Part shown: one piece after another, positions 34,260-46,770 of the stretch
Layout: each line of letters opens with the position of its first letter
How positions within the stretch are numbered: position 1 is the first letter of the stretch
Source: Saururus chinensis
Taxonomy: Eukaryota; Streptophyta; Magnoliopsida; Piperales; Saururaceae
DNA: 64,000 bases
Assembly: GCA_035235625.1 (NCBI GenBank)
Contig: CP141141.1
Coordinates: 21,573,968-21,637,967 of the forward strand
Direction: 5' to 3'
Program-made: the position numbers and the translations under genes
Notes under the pieces: model-generated
What the model was told of the DNA's origin: nothing
Database searches by the model: none
The model's input: only the letters and a program-made list of their open reading frames with translations

Positions 34260-37200
34260 ATATATATATATATTCCTTAAATGGTTGATTGAGTGAATAA
34301 TACATGAGGCCCAGGAGGTTTATACCATGGGCCTTGCTGCAATGATAAAAAATAAGTAGTGTTGCTACTCTGTACTGAAATGGGCAGTCCATGATCTTTT
34401 TATACAAAACTAATCTGGAATACATTTAGTACCTGCAAGGTGTTGAATTCGTTAGTAAACTGGTAGAACTGGCAGGTCTTAGCAAGGGAAATGATTTGAA
34501 TCCTGTTTTTGGTGTTCTGATATTATGTGATTCGTCGTACCTTAAGAAGAGCTGTAACCTCACATCATTAAAAGAATGACTTTTGCTGGATACTTCCTTT
34601 GTATTATATTAATAGTCCCATTTGAAAAGAAAAGGTGATATTTAAGAAAGCCAGTCCATTAATTTTTTCACTCCATTCGCTAATTACTATGAGAAGGATA
34701 ACATGAAATAAGACTATTAATATGGGACAATTTTTTTTCAAATGGGACTATTAATATGGGACGGAGGGAGTAGAACAAAAGTTTACATCCCCCTCCCTGG
34801 TAACATTTGGCTCCAGGGCAAATAGTTATGTAAAATCAGTATATTGAAATGCAGGACTCATTTTATGGAGGAAAAAATTGCTGGACCTATGTTGCCTATG
34901 CCTTTTGATGCATACTTATTTTGTTACACGGCTAGTTATTAACAGGATTAATTTGTTAATAAATGACCTCTGGAGTGCTTTAGGTTTTATGAAGCTGTAG
35001 TCCGCTTGCCTCTTCAGAAGGCTCAGTCTCTTGTTCCAATGGGTGATGCACTTAATATCCAAATTGATCAAAGCCAGCAAGAAAATGCAATGGCCAGACG
35101 CGACCAATGCTATGCCATAGTCACCAATGCTCTTCGTGCTCTTAAAGATGAAACTGGATCAACTCAGAAAGAGTTTGGCGGATCTGTTGGAAAAAATGCT
35201 AGAAGACCTGGCCTTGACCAGACATCTCGAAGTAAATATATAGGCCAAATTGTGCTTCTTAGTGTTCAGTGGCCAGACAAAGCCTTCCATGAGCATTTGT
35301 ACCGTACCATGATTGATCTCGGCCTCGAGAGTGAACTGTTGGAATATGCAGGTCCTGATTTGGTACCTTTCCTGCAGAATGCTGGCCGTCAGCCAATACA
35401 AGAGGTCTCATAAATATTATTTCCTCTATTTCTCTTTATCCAAGTGTTCATTTCAATGATTTTACTAGAATTCTTTGACGTTTCTATTCTGTTATTATGT
35501 TGGTTTTATGTAGGTTAGAGCAGTTTCTGCAGTAACGGCTACATCTTCTCCAGTTGGTCATCTGCCCGATGCTGCCACTTATCATGCTAAATATCTTGAG
35601 CTTCTGGCTCAATATTATGTGCTGAAGAGACAACATGAATTAGCGGCTCGGATTCTTTTGAGGTTGGCTGAAAGGCGCTATACTGGGGCTAAGGATGGGC
35701 CCACTCTAGAGCAAAGGTGATAACACCTGTCTTTTGTATTAAGTGATTTGTTGAACCTTGGACAAGTTCCTTAATATGGTATAGGATCTGACGAGTAACT
35801 TTCGGTAGAGGGCCTTTTTTAAGTTGGCTTAGTTGAGGCATTGGATGTGAACATCCTGGGAATTGTGGGGTGGGGCAGACATGGGTATTTTGTTCCCTAG
35901 CTGCAGTTTACCAACCTGCAGATTTATCTTGAGCTTTTAACAAACTCCTCACTTTACAAAATTAGCTATATACTTGTGTTCGACGTGGTTTGTGCTTCTC
36001 TAGATGTTAGTTCGTATCAAAATGGATGTTTGATGTTATAATTTGAAGTTATGTTCAATACTAAGTTAACAACGTGTCATCAAAGAACCTAGTTTGCCTT
36101 TTTGACAAGTTACTGTCTATTCCAGAGTTTCCACTGAAAATAAGTAACCTGTTACCTTTGTTACTAAGGTCCTGCATTCTTTTTCTTGTCTGTTATGATG
36201 TATTTCTTTCATTGTATATATTCCATAATCATGACTTTCCCTAATCATTTATATTGCCTTTTTTTATCCTTTTTCCGTCTGCTGCTACTTTCTCTTTGCT
36301 TGCATCTTAATTCTGATGCTGCACTGGGTGCTGAACCGAGGTGTTGTGCCTGGAAGGCGGGCACAAGGTACCGAGCGCAGAGAGGAAGGAGAGGGAAAGG
36401 AGAGAGATGCTGGGAGGGAAAGGGGATAATTCTTCACTACTCAATTGAGAGGCCTCAGGGTCTTTACATAGAATTGGTGCCATCGACGTCCTGCCATTAT
36501 TTCACGTGATCTCAGCTTCTAAACTAGCTACTAACCAAATAGGATCATATGCAAAGTAGTAAAAGTGAAAGGCAGGCATGTGGGCGTGGGTACCACGGAC
36601 ACAACACGAGGGGTCAATAGCAAAATAAACTTGGTGCTCCTGTGTGTCCTATTATATGTGCAACTTATTTCAGCTGAACCTAACATTTTAAATCATACAA
36701 CCTGAAGGGAGCCTCTATTGGACGAAGCGTTCTTAAATTTTTCAAGTACAATGTGACTCTCAATTTTTGCCTGCTTTGCCTTTTGGAACATGGGAATATG
36801 GGATAATACCACGACTAAGAGTAACAAGTTTTTTTTAGGAATCAATGCCCAAAGAAATCAGGAAGGCAGTCCTTGAGGCATTCCTCCTACAAAAGGGTGA
36901 AGAGTAAGCCTGAAGGTGTGAGTGTTCTTCCTTCCCAGGAAAAAAGTAAGTAAAACATTGAATATAAGATAATGCAAAATAATATTTAATAGGAAGTATG
37001 AACTAATAGAAGAAAGAGCAAGTGACAACTAATATGGAAGAAAATGTGAAAACACATCTTTGCATGAGGCACACCTTGGGCAAAGGCGGTAGAACAAAGA
37101 ATTTAAGGTATTCTTTCCTCAAGGCACACCCAAAAACGCCTTTGTATACACCATTTAGAATATGCCATATCCACCATTAACATAATGGAGAAAATAAATT

Positions 37201-40200
37201 GCCTGCAAAGAAAATTATCATTCTAACGGGCAGGAGGTCTTGACCTAAAGTTGTTGATATATGAACCCAATTGTGATTAATGTTTGTTCTGATTTATTGC
37301 ATGTTTATGCTCAACTCTAGCTTGAAATAACTTTGGATTGTATCTGATCTGCCTGAAATAAATTTGGATTATGTCTGACCTGGCTTTTACACTCCTACTA
37401 TACCTCCGTCTTGAAAAATATTGAGTCCCTTTTCGTCATGCCTGTGAAACTGCATTCTTCTTTGCCTTGATATAATTTAATCAAAAGGCTGAAATTTCTT
37501 CATGGGATTTTACAAATGCCCATATTAATGGCACTGATCTAGTAGTTCTGCTTAGCAAACCCGGGTTTAAAGCTATGTGGCTTAAAAAGCCCATAAATAA
37601 AGGCGAGCATGGATCTCATTAATGATAGCTTTTTCAGATGAAAATTTATCATAAAGGACTTCAATAATTAAATTCACACATTGATTGCACAAACAAGAAG
37701 TTAAATATAAATATAGAACATCCAAAATATTGACATGAAAAGGATGGATCTGCATCTTTACTTCAATAAAAAAAGTGACTCTGAGTTTTCACTTTGCGTA
37801 CAACCAGCTCCGCTCTTTTATTAATTTATATTCTATAGGGTTATCAGGTGCTCTTTAATTGAGCATGGAGTATGTGCTTGTAGGCCAGATCCAAAACTGT
37901 AACTCTTACTAAATTGAATTAAAAAAGGTCTGTTGTCTAGTCTGCATATGAGGTAAGCTTCATCTATGCGTGGGTCATTTGTTTGATTTTTTTTTTTTTG
38001 TTATACGAGTTCAGATGGACAAAATCTAATAATCTTAGTGCAAGTTTTTACTGGTCTGGTGCATGGCTTTTTTTCTTTTTTGATTTGAAGCGCATGGCAT
38101 TTATTCTACTTTATTATGTCCATTTTGCTTCTCAGTTCAGGTGTGTTGCCTTGATGATTGTATCTGAGAGTGAACTGAGCTAGCACAATTATCGTGGAAT
38201 AAATTTCAAGCATTGTTTTAGATACTTCTTGTTATTGTTTTTGCAGTACAATCTTTTGAGGTAATTTTCATCTTTTTGATTGATACCCAGGCATCAGTAC
38301 CTCAGTAATGCAGTTTTACAAGCAAAAGGTGCAAGCAGTAGTGGTGGCCACATAAGTTCTGCTGGCAGTGCTCTTGATTTGCTCGACTTAGTTGAAAGCA
38401 AACTTTCTGTTCTTCGGTTTCAAATTAGAATCAGGGAGGAACTGGAGGCCATGGCATCAAGGCTGGAAGATTCGTCGAGCACATCTGTATCACCTGCAGA
38501 CAACTCTTTCCCTCAAAGAGACCTCATGGATGATATTGATATTGCAAAAAAAATGAGAGAGAAGGCCAGGGAGCTCTCATTGGACTTGAAGAGCATTACT
38601 CAGTTGTACAATGACTATGCAGTACCATTTGAGCTGTGGGAGGTAAGGATTCCTCAAAACTATTCTAAGATAAAAAATTAGTTGAACTAGTTTTTAGGGT
38701 ACTCTGATCCATAGTGACAATTTTCACGAAATTTTGTTATTTTTGCCAAAATGGGATTTCACCCCACAGTGAGACGAAATATCTTCCATTTCGCAATTTA
38801 AATTTGTTTGCATTTTTTGCGAAAAGTCTGCAAAATTTACAAAATGGGCAGATTATTTTTGGGCTTTTATTGCTTCGGGCAGGCTACTTATTGAGTATTT
38901 TCATGGTTAGGGCAAGTTATTTTTGGGTTTCTTACATTGGTGGCCGGTTACTTTTGGGTTTTTATACTCTGGGCAGGGATGAAAAATGATCGAGGTTTGG
39001 GTTTTCTTCTTCTTCCCGAAATCGAAACTGTCACTATGCTCTGATGAGGTGACAATAAAGCACAAACTGGTGTATGTTCGTTCATTTGTACATTTAGTAA
39101 GCCTGCCACTGGTCTTGAACTCAGTATGATCTCTAATCAGATCTGAAGATTTTAAATGGTCATTTTTAATAATATAAATTACACAGAATTTGGGAGGACT
39201 ACAGAAAGTCAGATGGGGATTTGAAGTGTAGATAAATATCTCATTGCTTTAATTTTGGTGTTTGTAATTATTGGTTACATCAAAATGAAATCTGCTTGTG
39301 CGGGAAGCATGTTTATTTTATCTCATGTTTGCAAAAATTTAAATGTTGACTGATTTCTCAACTACTATTGCCATTATTTTTGAGTTATATAATCTCTTAT
39401 TGTTTAATGCTGATAACTACTTCCTGCACTCTTTGTTTCTAAGATATGCCTGGAAATGCTGCATTTTGCAAACTATTCTGGTGATGCTGATAGCAGCATT
39501 GTTAGAGAAACATGGGCAAGGCTTCTTGATCAAGCACTTTCAAAAGGTGGAGTTGCGGAGGCCTGTTCTGTATTGAAGAGAGTTGGTGCTTTGTTGTATC
39601 CTGGGGACGGGGCATCCTTGCCTATAGATACTGTGTGTCTCCATTTGGAGAAAGCAGCTCTGGTAATGCATTTTTGTTCACTTATCAGCCTTTACCATAC
39701 TTCCATTATTGTGTTTGATTGTGAATGATGAACATTTCAAGAGGGGATAAGTTTAGTCATAAGAGTTGTTTCAGTTATCATAGGTCTGTCAGTTGAGTAA
39801 TAGACTTTTCTATACTCGATCGATCACATCATTTGTGCAAGATCAATGTTATTATTATGAGGTTGATGAACGTCACCTATATAGAAACCAACTTTCGGTT
39901 AGATTGGCTGGTTCTCTATATTAGAGGCCCGTGTAGGACAAAATTGGTAGATGTAAATGCAGATTCAAAGTTCTGGATAGCTAGACTTCAGAAATTTTGG
40001 ATCCAATTTTAAGGTGCTAGCAGTTTTGGTTTTGGCCCAAACAGCCATTGGTAGATATCTGTTGTGGGCTGGAGGGGAGTATATATTAATGTGAGTAGTT
40101 CTAAATAAGTACTTCCATTGTAGGAGAGGTCGGCTTCTGGGGTTGAACTTGTTGGAGATGAAGATGTTGCAAGGGCCCTTCTTGGGGCTTGCAGGGCTGC

Positions 40201-41015
40201 AGCTGAACCAGTGCTAAGTGCTTATGATCACTTGCTGTCAAGTGGAGCTATTCTGCCTTCTTTAAATTTAAGACTACGTCTTTTGAGATCAGTCCTTGTA
40301 ATTCTTCGTGAGTGGGCAACATCTGTGCTTACTCAGAAGATGGATACCAGTGGAACGTCACTCTTTTTTGGTGGAACATACAGAATGGAGCAAGCAACTA
40401 TGGGAAATCAAGGAATTCGAGACAAAATTGCAAGTGCAGCCAATAGGTAACTTTCTTGCTGTGGCCTTTTGCCGTACTTATGTTGTTGCATCTTCATGGC
40501 ACTGATTGTATTTGGTTTTACCATCATGTTATATCTTGTATGGAGTCTAATTAGAACGAATCTGTTGTATGGGCATTAACCATAAAGTTTATGTTTCTGC
40601 TTCCTAGTTGAGGGGGCCATCTCTTCAATTTTTTTAGCATAACGTATTCTGTGATTATAGCTCCCATCATGGCTCCTTTATGATCTGCATGTGAACTTTG
40701 GGAGTTCAACTTTTGGCAACTTGTTGATGCATAAATGCTGTGTCAAATCTTAAGATCATCAATCTTGATTTGATTGTCCATACTGAAATTGATTAAGATT
40801 AAATTCACTTCTGCTGGAGAAGGTTTCCTGTAGCTACTTCTGTCATTGTTGAGATCAAGCTTGTTTTCAGTTCTTTAACATATAATATATGTTTATTCGT
40901 TTACAGGTATATGACTGAAGTGAGGAGGCTATCTCTTCCTCAGAGCCAGACAGAGGTGGTCTTCCGAGGGTTTTGCGAGCTGGAAGAGATTTTGTTGAAT
41001 CGATCCACACAATAG
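25220..41015 (+). CDS. NUP155: Nuclear pore complex protein NUP155, 13 exons, 1474 aa
   Basis: Nup155 belongs to the inner ring of the nuclear pore, where it links Nup93 and Nup35 partners to the pore membrane. Exons by homology and GT-AG sites: 25220-25378, 25497-25666, 26439-26565, 28957-29219, 29499-31116, 32626-32838, 33874-34121, 34984-35404, 35514-35716, 38291-38642, 39444-39662, 40124-40446, 40907-41015 (TAG). Together they give 4425 bases, in frame throughout. An N-terminal beta-propeller domain covers about residues 60-520 (includes WASVDNSLFLWRFDKWDG and the exon-5 block ILYARTEEMKLQVFDLG), and an alpha-solenoid fills the rest (for example MECIRRLLRRASEALFLLQL and AKYLELLAQYYVLKRQ). 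The start MSWEDETVGPD is typical. The length matches the roughly 1460-residue plant protein. All splice sites are canonical. Largest introns: intron 3 (2.4 kb), intron 9 (2.6 kb). Confidence 0.95.
26566..28956 (+). other. NUP155 intron 3, nothing else seen
   Basis: AT-rich, T-rich intron with no recognised coding or repeat unit. Short frames here have no coding sense. Confidence 0.6.
33167..33191. repeat. (TC)n microsatellite in NUP155 intron 6
   Basis: A TC dinucleotide run with minor interruptions. Confidence 0.7.
34216..34273. repeat. (TCTA)n then (TA)n microsatellite in NUP155 intron 7
   Basis: About ten TCTA units are followed by TA units. Likely polymorphic in length. Confidence 0.85.
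34593..34770. mobile_element. Stowaway-like MITE in NUP155 intron 7
   Basis: TA flanks lie at 34591-34592 and 34771-34772. The right end, reverse-complemented, reads CTCCCTCCGTCCCATATTAA; the left end reads CTTCCTTTGTATTATATTAA; both continue into AATAGTCCCATTTG. About 178 bp. Confidence 0.8.
35717..38290 (+). other. NUP155 intron 9, with a GC-rich insert
   Basis: A GC-rich patch at about 36310-36510 (GGAAGGAGAGGG-like purine-rich sequence followed by TCTTTACATAG) stands out from the AT-rich intron and looks like a copia LTR fragment, though I cannot place its ends. The rest shows nothing. Confidence 0.45.
38710..39038. mobile_element. hAT-like MITE in NUP155 intron 10
   Basis: Termini are CATAGTGACAATTTTC (left) and, reverse-complemented, CATAGTGACAGTTTCG (right). 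Flanks CTCTGATC (38702-38709) and CTCTGATG (39039-39046) are an 8-bp duplication with one mismatch. About 329 bp. The open frame it contains has no known similarity. Confidence 0.7.
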
Positions 41016-41620
41016 TTTTCTGCAGACTGGTCTTTTCATGTACTCTGGTAGTTCAAAACGGCAGGTGTAATCAGGCACAAGCGGGATGTAGTATCAACTA
41101 TATGGGGTCAACGAGGTGGGATGTATTTATGTGTAAGTTGAGCATAATTTTTTTAAATAAAATAATATCATATGAATAATCTCCGTAATTATATTGATAA
41201 TCGCTGTATTTTTGTTGTCTTTTTTTTTTTCGGGTTAAGCTGAGCTCATTCTTTTAGTACAGGATTTTGGTATCCAATGTGGTTGTTCTTTGGGACTGAT
41301 GTCTAGAATTGATGTGGTTTTAATGAGATTTTCTGTAAATTTTGGTTGCATCTCATGATTTTGATACCTGTGTGAAGCCATTCTGAATTGATAGAAACTG
41401 AAAACATAACACTTTCCAGTCACGTTGTTCCTTTCCTTTTTCACTTGGACTTTGCTATGCTGGAAGACATGCCCACTACTTATTGGGATATTAATTGAGA
41501 CAACGATGAATGTCAACTCCCCTGTACCTTAGCACTTTTCCTATCTAGTTTTGCATTGCCGGATGTTTATTAAAGCAGAAGGAAATGACAACATTTTGTT
41601 TTATTAGAAATAGAGGTGCT
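41016..41620. other. NUP155 3' UTR and downstream spacer
   Basis: The 3' UTR probably ends within the first few hundred bases; AATAA-type signals are near 41155-41180. No other gene is seen. Confidence 0.45.
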
Positions 41621-42392
41621 TAGGGTCTCTTTGGATGGGTGAAAAGTGGGGGAAAAGGAAATGAGTTTTTTAAAAATCTTTCATTTTTTAGTGTTTGGTG
41701 TAACGGGGAAAGAGAAACAAGACTGAAAATTAAGAGAAGAGAAAATGGATGAATAATTAGCCCCAAAATTTTTTACCCATTAACTCATAATTTTGGAGAA
41801 AATGAGCGTACCAAAGACTTATTTCTTATCACTGTCACCATCATCACTATTGCCACCGCCTTCACCGTTGTGCTGTTATCATCACCACCCTTGTTGCTAT
41901 TGTCACCGCTACCGTTGCTGACGCTATCATTATTTTTGCCATTGTTGTTACAATCACCATCATTATCGTTACTACTATTATTGTTACTACCATTGTCGCT
42001 GTCATTATCCTTATCGCTACTGCCACCACCATTATTGCTACTGTCTCTGTTGTTACAACCACTCTCACCATCACTATTGTTACTATCACCCCTATTGTCA
42101 TCGTTACTGCCGCTGCCATTGTTGCTATTGTCACTGTTACCACCATTGTTGCTAGCCATCACCACCCTCACCACCAACATTGTCGCCACCACCGTTGTCA
42201 TTACTGTTACTACCACCATTACCACTACTACCTCCACTACTACTACCACAATTAGTAGATTCAAGTTTTAATTTTCTATAATATCATTTGTGCAACCAAA
42301 CAGTAGAAATTTTATCGGAATTTCCTAATTTCTCTTTTACTTGGATTTACTTTTTTTTTTCTCCTGATTTCCACCAATTTAAATAGACCTTT
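41621..42392. mobile_element. MITE with internal trinucleotide tract, second copy
   Basis: The left end TAGGGTCTCTTTGGATGGG and the right end (reverse-complemented AAAGGTCTATTTAAAT) are imperfect inverted repeats. The core (about 41822-42255) is a CAC/CAT/TAC trinucleotide tract, the reverse complement type of the tract at 361-616. Flanking arms match the MITE remnant at 13546-13639 plus 16581-16670. A TTA precedes the left end; the right TSD is unclear. Tract frames (Asn/Asp/Ser-rich or Leu/Pro-rich) are not genes. Confidence 0.7.
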
Positions 42393-42777
42393 AAGTTATT
42401 TATAATTGAAGTTACGGGTTGCCTCAGTCATTGCGTCCTATCTTGTCCACATCACATGGAAAAAAATAACAAAGATGAAATTTAATTTTCTCATCCCCAG
42501 GCACTATTAAATCCACATAAGCAAGATATAGGCGAAGATTGGTTAGGTGTTATTTTCTTTCAGCTACTGAAAAAAATAACATTTATTTTGCAATTGCAAG
42601 CAAAAAGTTTATATATAGAAATGAAGAAGAATCAATTTTAATTCTTTTTCAGTTTTGAGTTTGTAATTACATACTCTATAAGAGTATTATAAATAAGAAA
42701 ATGATATTTTCGCATAAAAAACAAAGAAAATTCGCACATGCACACTATGCATGTGATTAGGATATGCATTAACATGT
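42393..42777. other. Spacer
   Basis: AT-rich, no feature recognised. Confidence 0.4.
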
Positions 42778-43430
42778 TGTAGGGCTTGACTCACGAATTG
42801 AGTGTCAATAGTCGGACTTGTGGTTCATGAGGGCTCGACCATGTCGCGGGCTTAACCATGAGCAGGGGGTTCAGGCCTTTGCGGGCTCTAAGAAGCAGAG
42901 CCCACTCCCGTTGTGTCAGACCCTCTAATAAGAACCAGAAATTTCAATAAGGGGTTCATTTAATTAAGCCCATTTAAGAAGCCCAATTAAGAGAGGATCA
43001 AGAGGGGTATAAAAGGGATAGAAGAGGGAGAGGAGTGCCCTAAGTGTTGTCCCCCCCACTCTCCCAATCTGCCCCCTTCTCCCCTTTGGTGCAGCTCCTC
43101 TCTAGGTTTTGGCGGGAAAATCTGATGGCCGCCCCCTCCTTCTCCTCTTTACCTCTTTTGGACGTGGTGCTTGAGGGAGAACATCTTCCTTGCTGATTGA
43201 GGCATCAAAGACAAGGGTTAGATCGCCCTATTTGCTGATATTTCAATCGAAGAAGGGTAAAGAGGGATCTACACATAAGAGTTAAAAACCCTATCCCTTG
43301 CTTATTCAATTGTGTTATAATTGTAATCAGATAATCGTGTGAAGGCTAGAGGACGTCAAAGGGGCTGATTAGCTCAAGGCCAGTTTGTAATTTCTCGCTA
43401 ATATCAGTTTGATTTTATGCATGCCCATGA
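42778..43430 (+). mobile_element. LTR-like segment with TATA box
   Basis: It starts TGTAGGGCTTGACTCACG, has a clear TATA box (GGTATAAAAGGG, about 43007-43018), a pyrimidine-rich transcribed part and an AT-rich end. This looks like U3-R-U5 of an LTR, but the right end and any target duplication are not identified. Confidence 0.4.
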
Positions 43431-45330
43431 TTGGATGATTTATTTCTTATGTAATTGCTTATTTATGCCTCTTGTATAGTTAATCATTGTAAAGATTTAT
43501 TTTTTATGCTATGCGCCTTCCCCTTGGCCCAAGGACTGCCATGCTTCCGCTAGTGAGCTACTCTATAGTTATATCAACAAACCATACGAAGGCATTGTTG
43601 GTCAATGCTTCTCAATCAAAGAAATAATTCTCTCCAAGTGTCGTTTGCCTTCATTTTTTATGCTAGCAATCTTCCGCCCTCCATTTCACGTAATATCATC
43701 CATTAATGCAGTATCCCGTATTGAAACCATTTATGAGAAAGTTGCCAATTTGGAGAAGTTTGGTTTGTTGATGCGTATGTGGCTAAATTTAAGTACTCTT
43801 CCTCTTAAATTAATAGCTCTATTTGGTAAAAAAGTTTATTCTTTATTAATAGCTCTATTTTATTTAATTTAAATGATTAGGTACTTAAAAAAAGTGCCAT
43901 AAACTTATTTTTTCTTTCCATAGATGTCGGTTTTACCATGCAATAAAAATCATTATTTTTTCTCGATGGACAAGGTGTAAAGGAACACGACTCATGTAGA
44001 TGGGACCATGAAGTTCCTAGCAAGTATCTTGGATGACGTACTAAAGCCACGCTTTCTATTAATATTTTGAAATCCGGCCTGGCCTTTGACCCGGATGAGT
44101 GGCCGGGCCGGGTCAATTAGGTTCAACCATGGGTTAACCCAATTGATGGCATCAACAGGGTTAAATAGAAGAATCCCCCCAAAAAATATGAAATATATTA
44201 GTTGGTAGCATAATGGAACATTAAATAATTGACTACAAGTGGTTAACGCCTCACCTTAGTCGTTGGGTGTAATTCTATTTTAAATGCCTCCTTCAACAAA
44301 AGATTTTTAGTTATAATCTTAACTAAAATTGTACTAACTATATTAGTTGATGATATATATACTACAAAGTTAATGTGGTACTGGTGGTTAAACTGGACTG
44401 GTCAAATTGGCCGGGCCTATTTTTGAACTGGGTCCAGTTGAACCTAGTCAGACTGGCCAATCCGGTATGGGTTTTAAATCACTCTTTCTACTTGCTGAGT
44501 AGGGCTATCAGTTTTATGCCGGAGATCAAAAGGCTCATGATGATGAGGGCATTCAGGATGTAGTAAACTTTCGTCAGGGTATTATTCGTTACACAGTAAA
44601 AATTTGCGTAAATTTTTACTTTCAGTTCGAAGGCTTTTAAGCGTGGCAGAGGACACAAATAGTGAAACTGGTTTTTCTTTCTATAACAATGTCCCCATGT
44701 TGGGAAAATGCATTGCCGTGAGGTTTAGTGGTGTTATGTTTCATTTTTTTTTCTCATGTTCCCCGGTTGGGCCAGCTAATGGTAGGCTTTTAAAATTATA
44801 TCAAAATTTTTTTTATGGTTAAAATAATTTATTTAATAAACAGAAAGTAAGCACAAACTGAGCCCATTATACATAAAGAACAAACGGTTGCACAAAAAAC
44901 CGGTCTAGGAAGACATGTTAACTAAAACCCATAGGAAGGTCTGAATCGCATCATTCAGTGCAAAAAACAATGGGAGGTGCCCTAACCACCAGACACAACC
45001 GCGCACAAAAAAGAAACATATTTACATCGCACAACAAGTTGGTTGTATAACGGGAGAAGGAAGAAGGTTTGGAAGAAGATGATTGAGGAAAAAGTCGAAA
45101 CTGAAGGAATAATATGAAAAAGGAAGGCGAAAGGAAATGGAAATGCTTTGAACTCGATGATATCATCATTTTCCATTAGGGAGGTCATGCGGTTTTGTGC
45201 ATGGATGATAATATGAATGGGGATGGGCCATCTAAAAATAGAGAGAGAGAGATGGGAGCTAGATATGACCTGCACCAGGGTCGGGTCTACCTATTTGGTC
45301 AGACACATTGGGTAGGTGTTTGTTATGGAC
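43431..45330. other. Repeat-rich spacer with MITE fragments
   Basis: 43794-43960 resembles the Stowaway-like family (TACTCTTCCTCTTAAATTAA then ATTAGGTACTTAAAAAAAG). 43970-44530 is moderately GC-rich with GGGCCGG-type runs, but no coding frame is convincing. 44820-45290 shows nothing certain. Confidence 0.35.
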
Positions 45331-45334
45331 TTAA

Positions 45335-46140
45335 AAGTTAATTCTTAATTGTTAGAGAGCTTATTATTATTTTTGTTAATAATTTACTAGTAATGATGTA
45401 CATGCATTATACACAATAACGTATTAGTTAAGAAAAATTAAAAATAGTCATACTACTATATAAAGTGCCAAGGGTGACGATAGAGTTTTGGACTATACCA
45501 ATCCAAATACACATGATGTAGTAACTATGAGTCCAAAACTCATGAATTTAAAATTAGGTCATAGGTAGGATAGGACAACAATGCCAAAGGACTTTGCATC
45601 ATGAAATTTTTAATGGTGTAAAGAATGAGCGAATTCGAACATGTATAATATGGGCTAAAATATAAAAATTTATTATCGAGAACTGTGTTGTATTTGTGGG
45701 ACCCATACAAAATTTTGTGAAATCCTACTCATATGGGTCTAGTTTGATAGAACTCATAAGAGCTTTCCAACGGTATCAATTACACCCCAATTGGAGTTCA
45801 GAAATATAAGATAAAAACTTACAAACATAAAATAACGCAATATAAAAAAATATGTCCCATTCCCTATTAGAGGCTTACATGTGGCAACCATTATGTCCCA
45901 TTCCGTATTAGAGGCTTACACATGACAACCATCTAAAACATCTCGTTGAAATGAACTATGTTGCTTATCCTACGTCAAGTCTATCGTCACCCTTATAACT
46001 ATAGTAATATGATTAATGAGCTTTTTCCTATTTTTCATCCTAATAAGCATAATTTATAAGTTGTTTTTCCTTTAATTATTCTTTTTCTAGTCTTGTTTAA
46101 GAGTTAATGTAACACAGATAATTAAGAATTAAGGTTAATT
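45335..46140. mobile_element. Inverted-repeat element, unclassified
   Basis: AAGGGTGACGATAGA at about 45469-45484 is matched in reverse at about 45981-45996, and the similarity continues outward in imperfect form (CATACTACTATA against CATATTACTATAG) to TTAATTCTTAATTG at about 45339 against its partner near 46120-46132. The ends and target duplication are not resolved. Long arms and no coding suggest a MITE or MULE-type element. Confidence 0.5.
45850..45931. repeat. Two tandem 41-bp units
   Basis: TATGTCCCATTCC.TATTAG recurs 41 bp apart, each unit ending in GACAACCAT or GGCAACCAT. It lies inside the inverted-repeat element. Confidence 0.75.
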
Positions 46141-46199
46141 AGGTTAGGAAACACTTGTATGATGTTTTGAATTAAATTGCCTAACTTACACATTTTTCA

Positions 46200-46770
46200 A
46201 GAAGTTTCTTCATTGGCGATGGATCGACCTCTATGTCCATTCAAACGGCTACAAAGTATTTTGAAAAAAAAACTATAGTGTTCCCGATTGATTGGCATAA
46301 CACACAGTTTCATATTTTAAGCCGACTTCTTTTCCATCTAGAACTTCTTCTATGACTAATGCCTATATAAAGTCATATGAGGATCAAAATTGGAGAATTC
46401 CAGTAGATTTTTTAAAGAGAGAAAGAGAAAAGAAGATGGAAAAATAATCAAAGCTTTCAATGGAGGTTCAAAAGTCTTATTCTACCATGCAGGGCTTGGT
46501 TTTTCTTTTACTTTGGACTTGATAATATTATAGATAAGTTTTAATTTTTTTTTCTTTTAATTTAGATCTCTTTGTGAATAATGACAATTGTATGACAATG
46601 GTTTCCTTTTTAGTAGAAGAATTTTTCATGTTTATTCAATTCTATGTTGATTCATTGTCATGTAAATGATAGATTGATGCGGCTTTAAGATTTACATTAA
46701 TTCTAATTTTTGTGATTTAGATGAGATGGTCATGTAATAGTTTAACATTCATATGATTAATGAATTGGAT
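46200..46770 (+). mobile_element. Partial LTR of the Athila/Tat-type family
   Basis: Closely similar to the minus strand of about 51430-51060 in the solo LTR at 50588-52001, including the TATA region (CCTATATAAAGTCATA at about 46362), TCAAAGCTTTCAATGGAG and ATGACAATTGTATGA. It may be the 5' LTR of the element whose gag begins near 47656. The first bases are not securely placed. Confidence 0.65.

Noticed and set aside
36186-36509. 107-residue frame in intron 9
   Set aside because: No family match, and half is T-rich intron sequence; treated as a possible LTR fragment.
41785-42271. Asn/Asp/Ser-rich or Leu/Ser-rich frames
   Set aside because: Trinucleotide tract inside a MITE.
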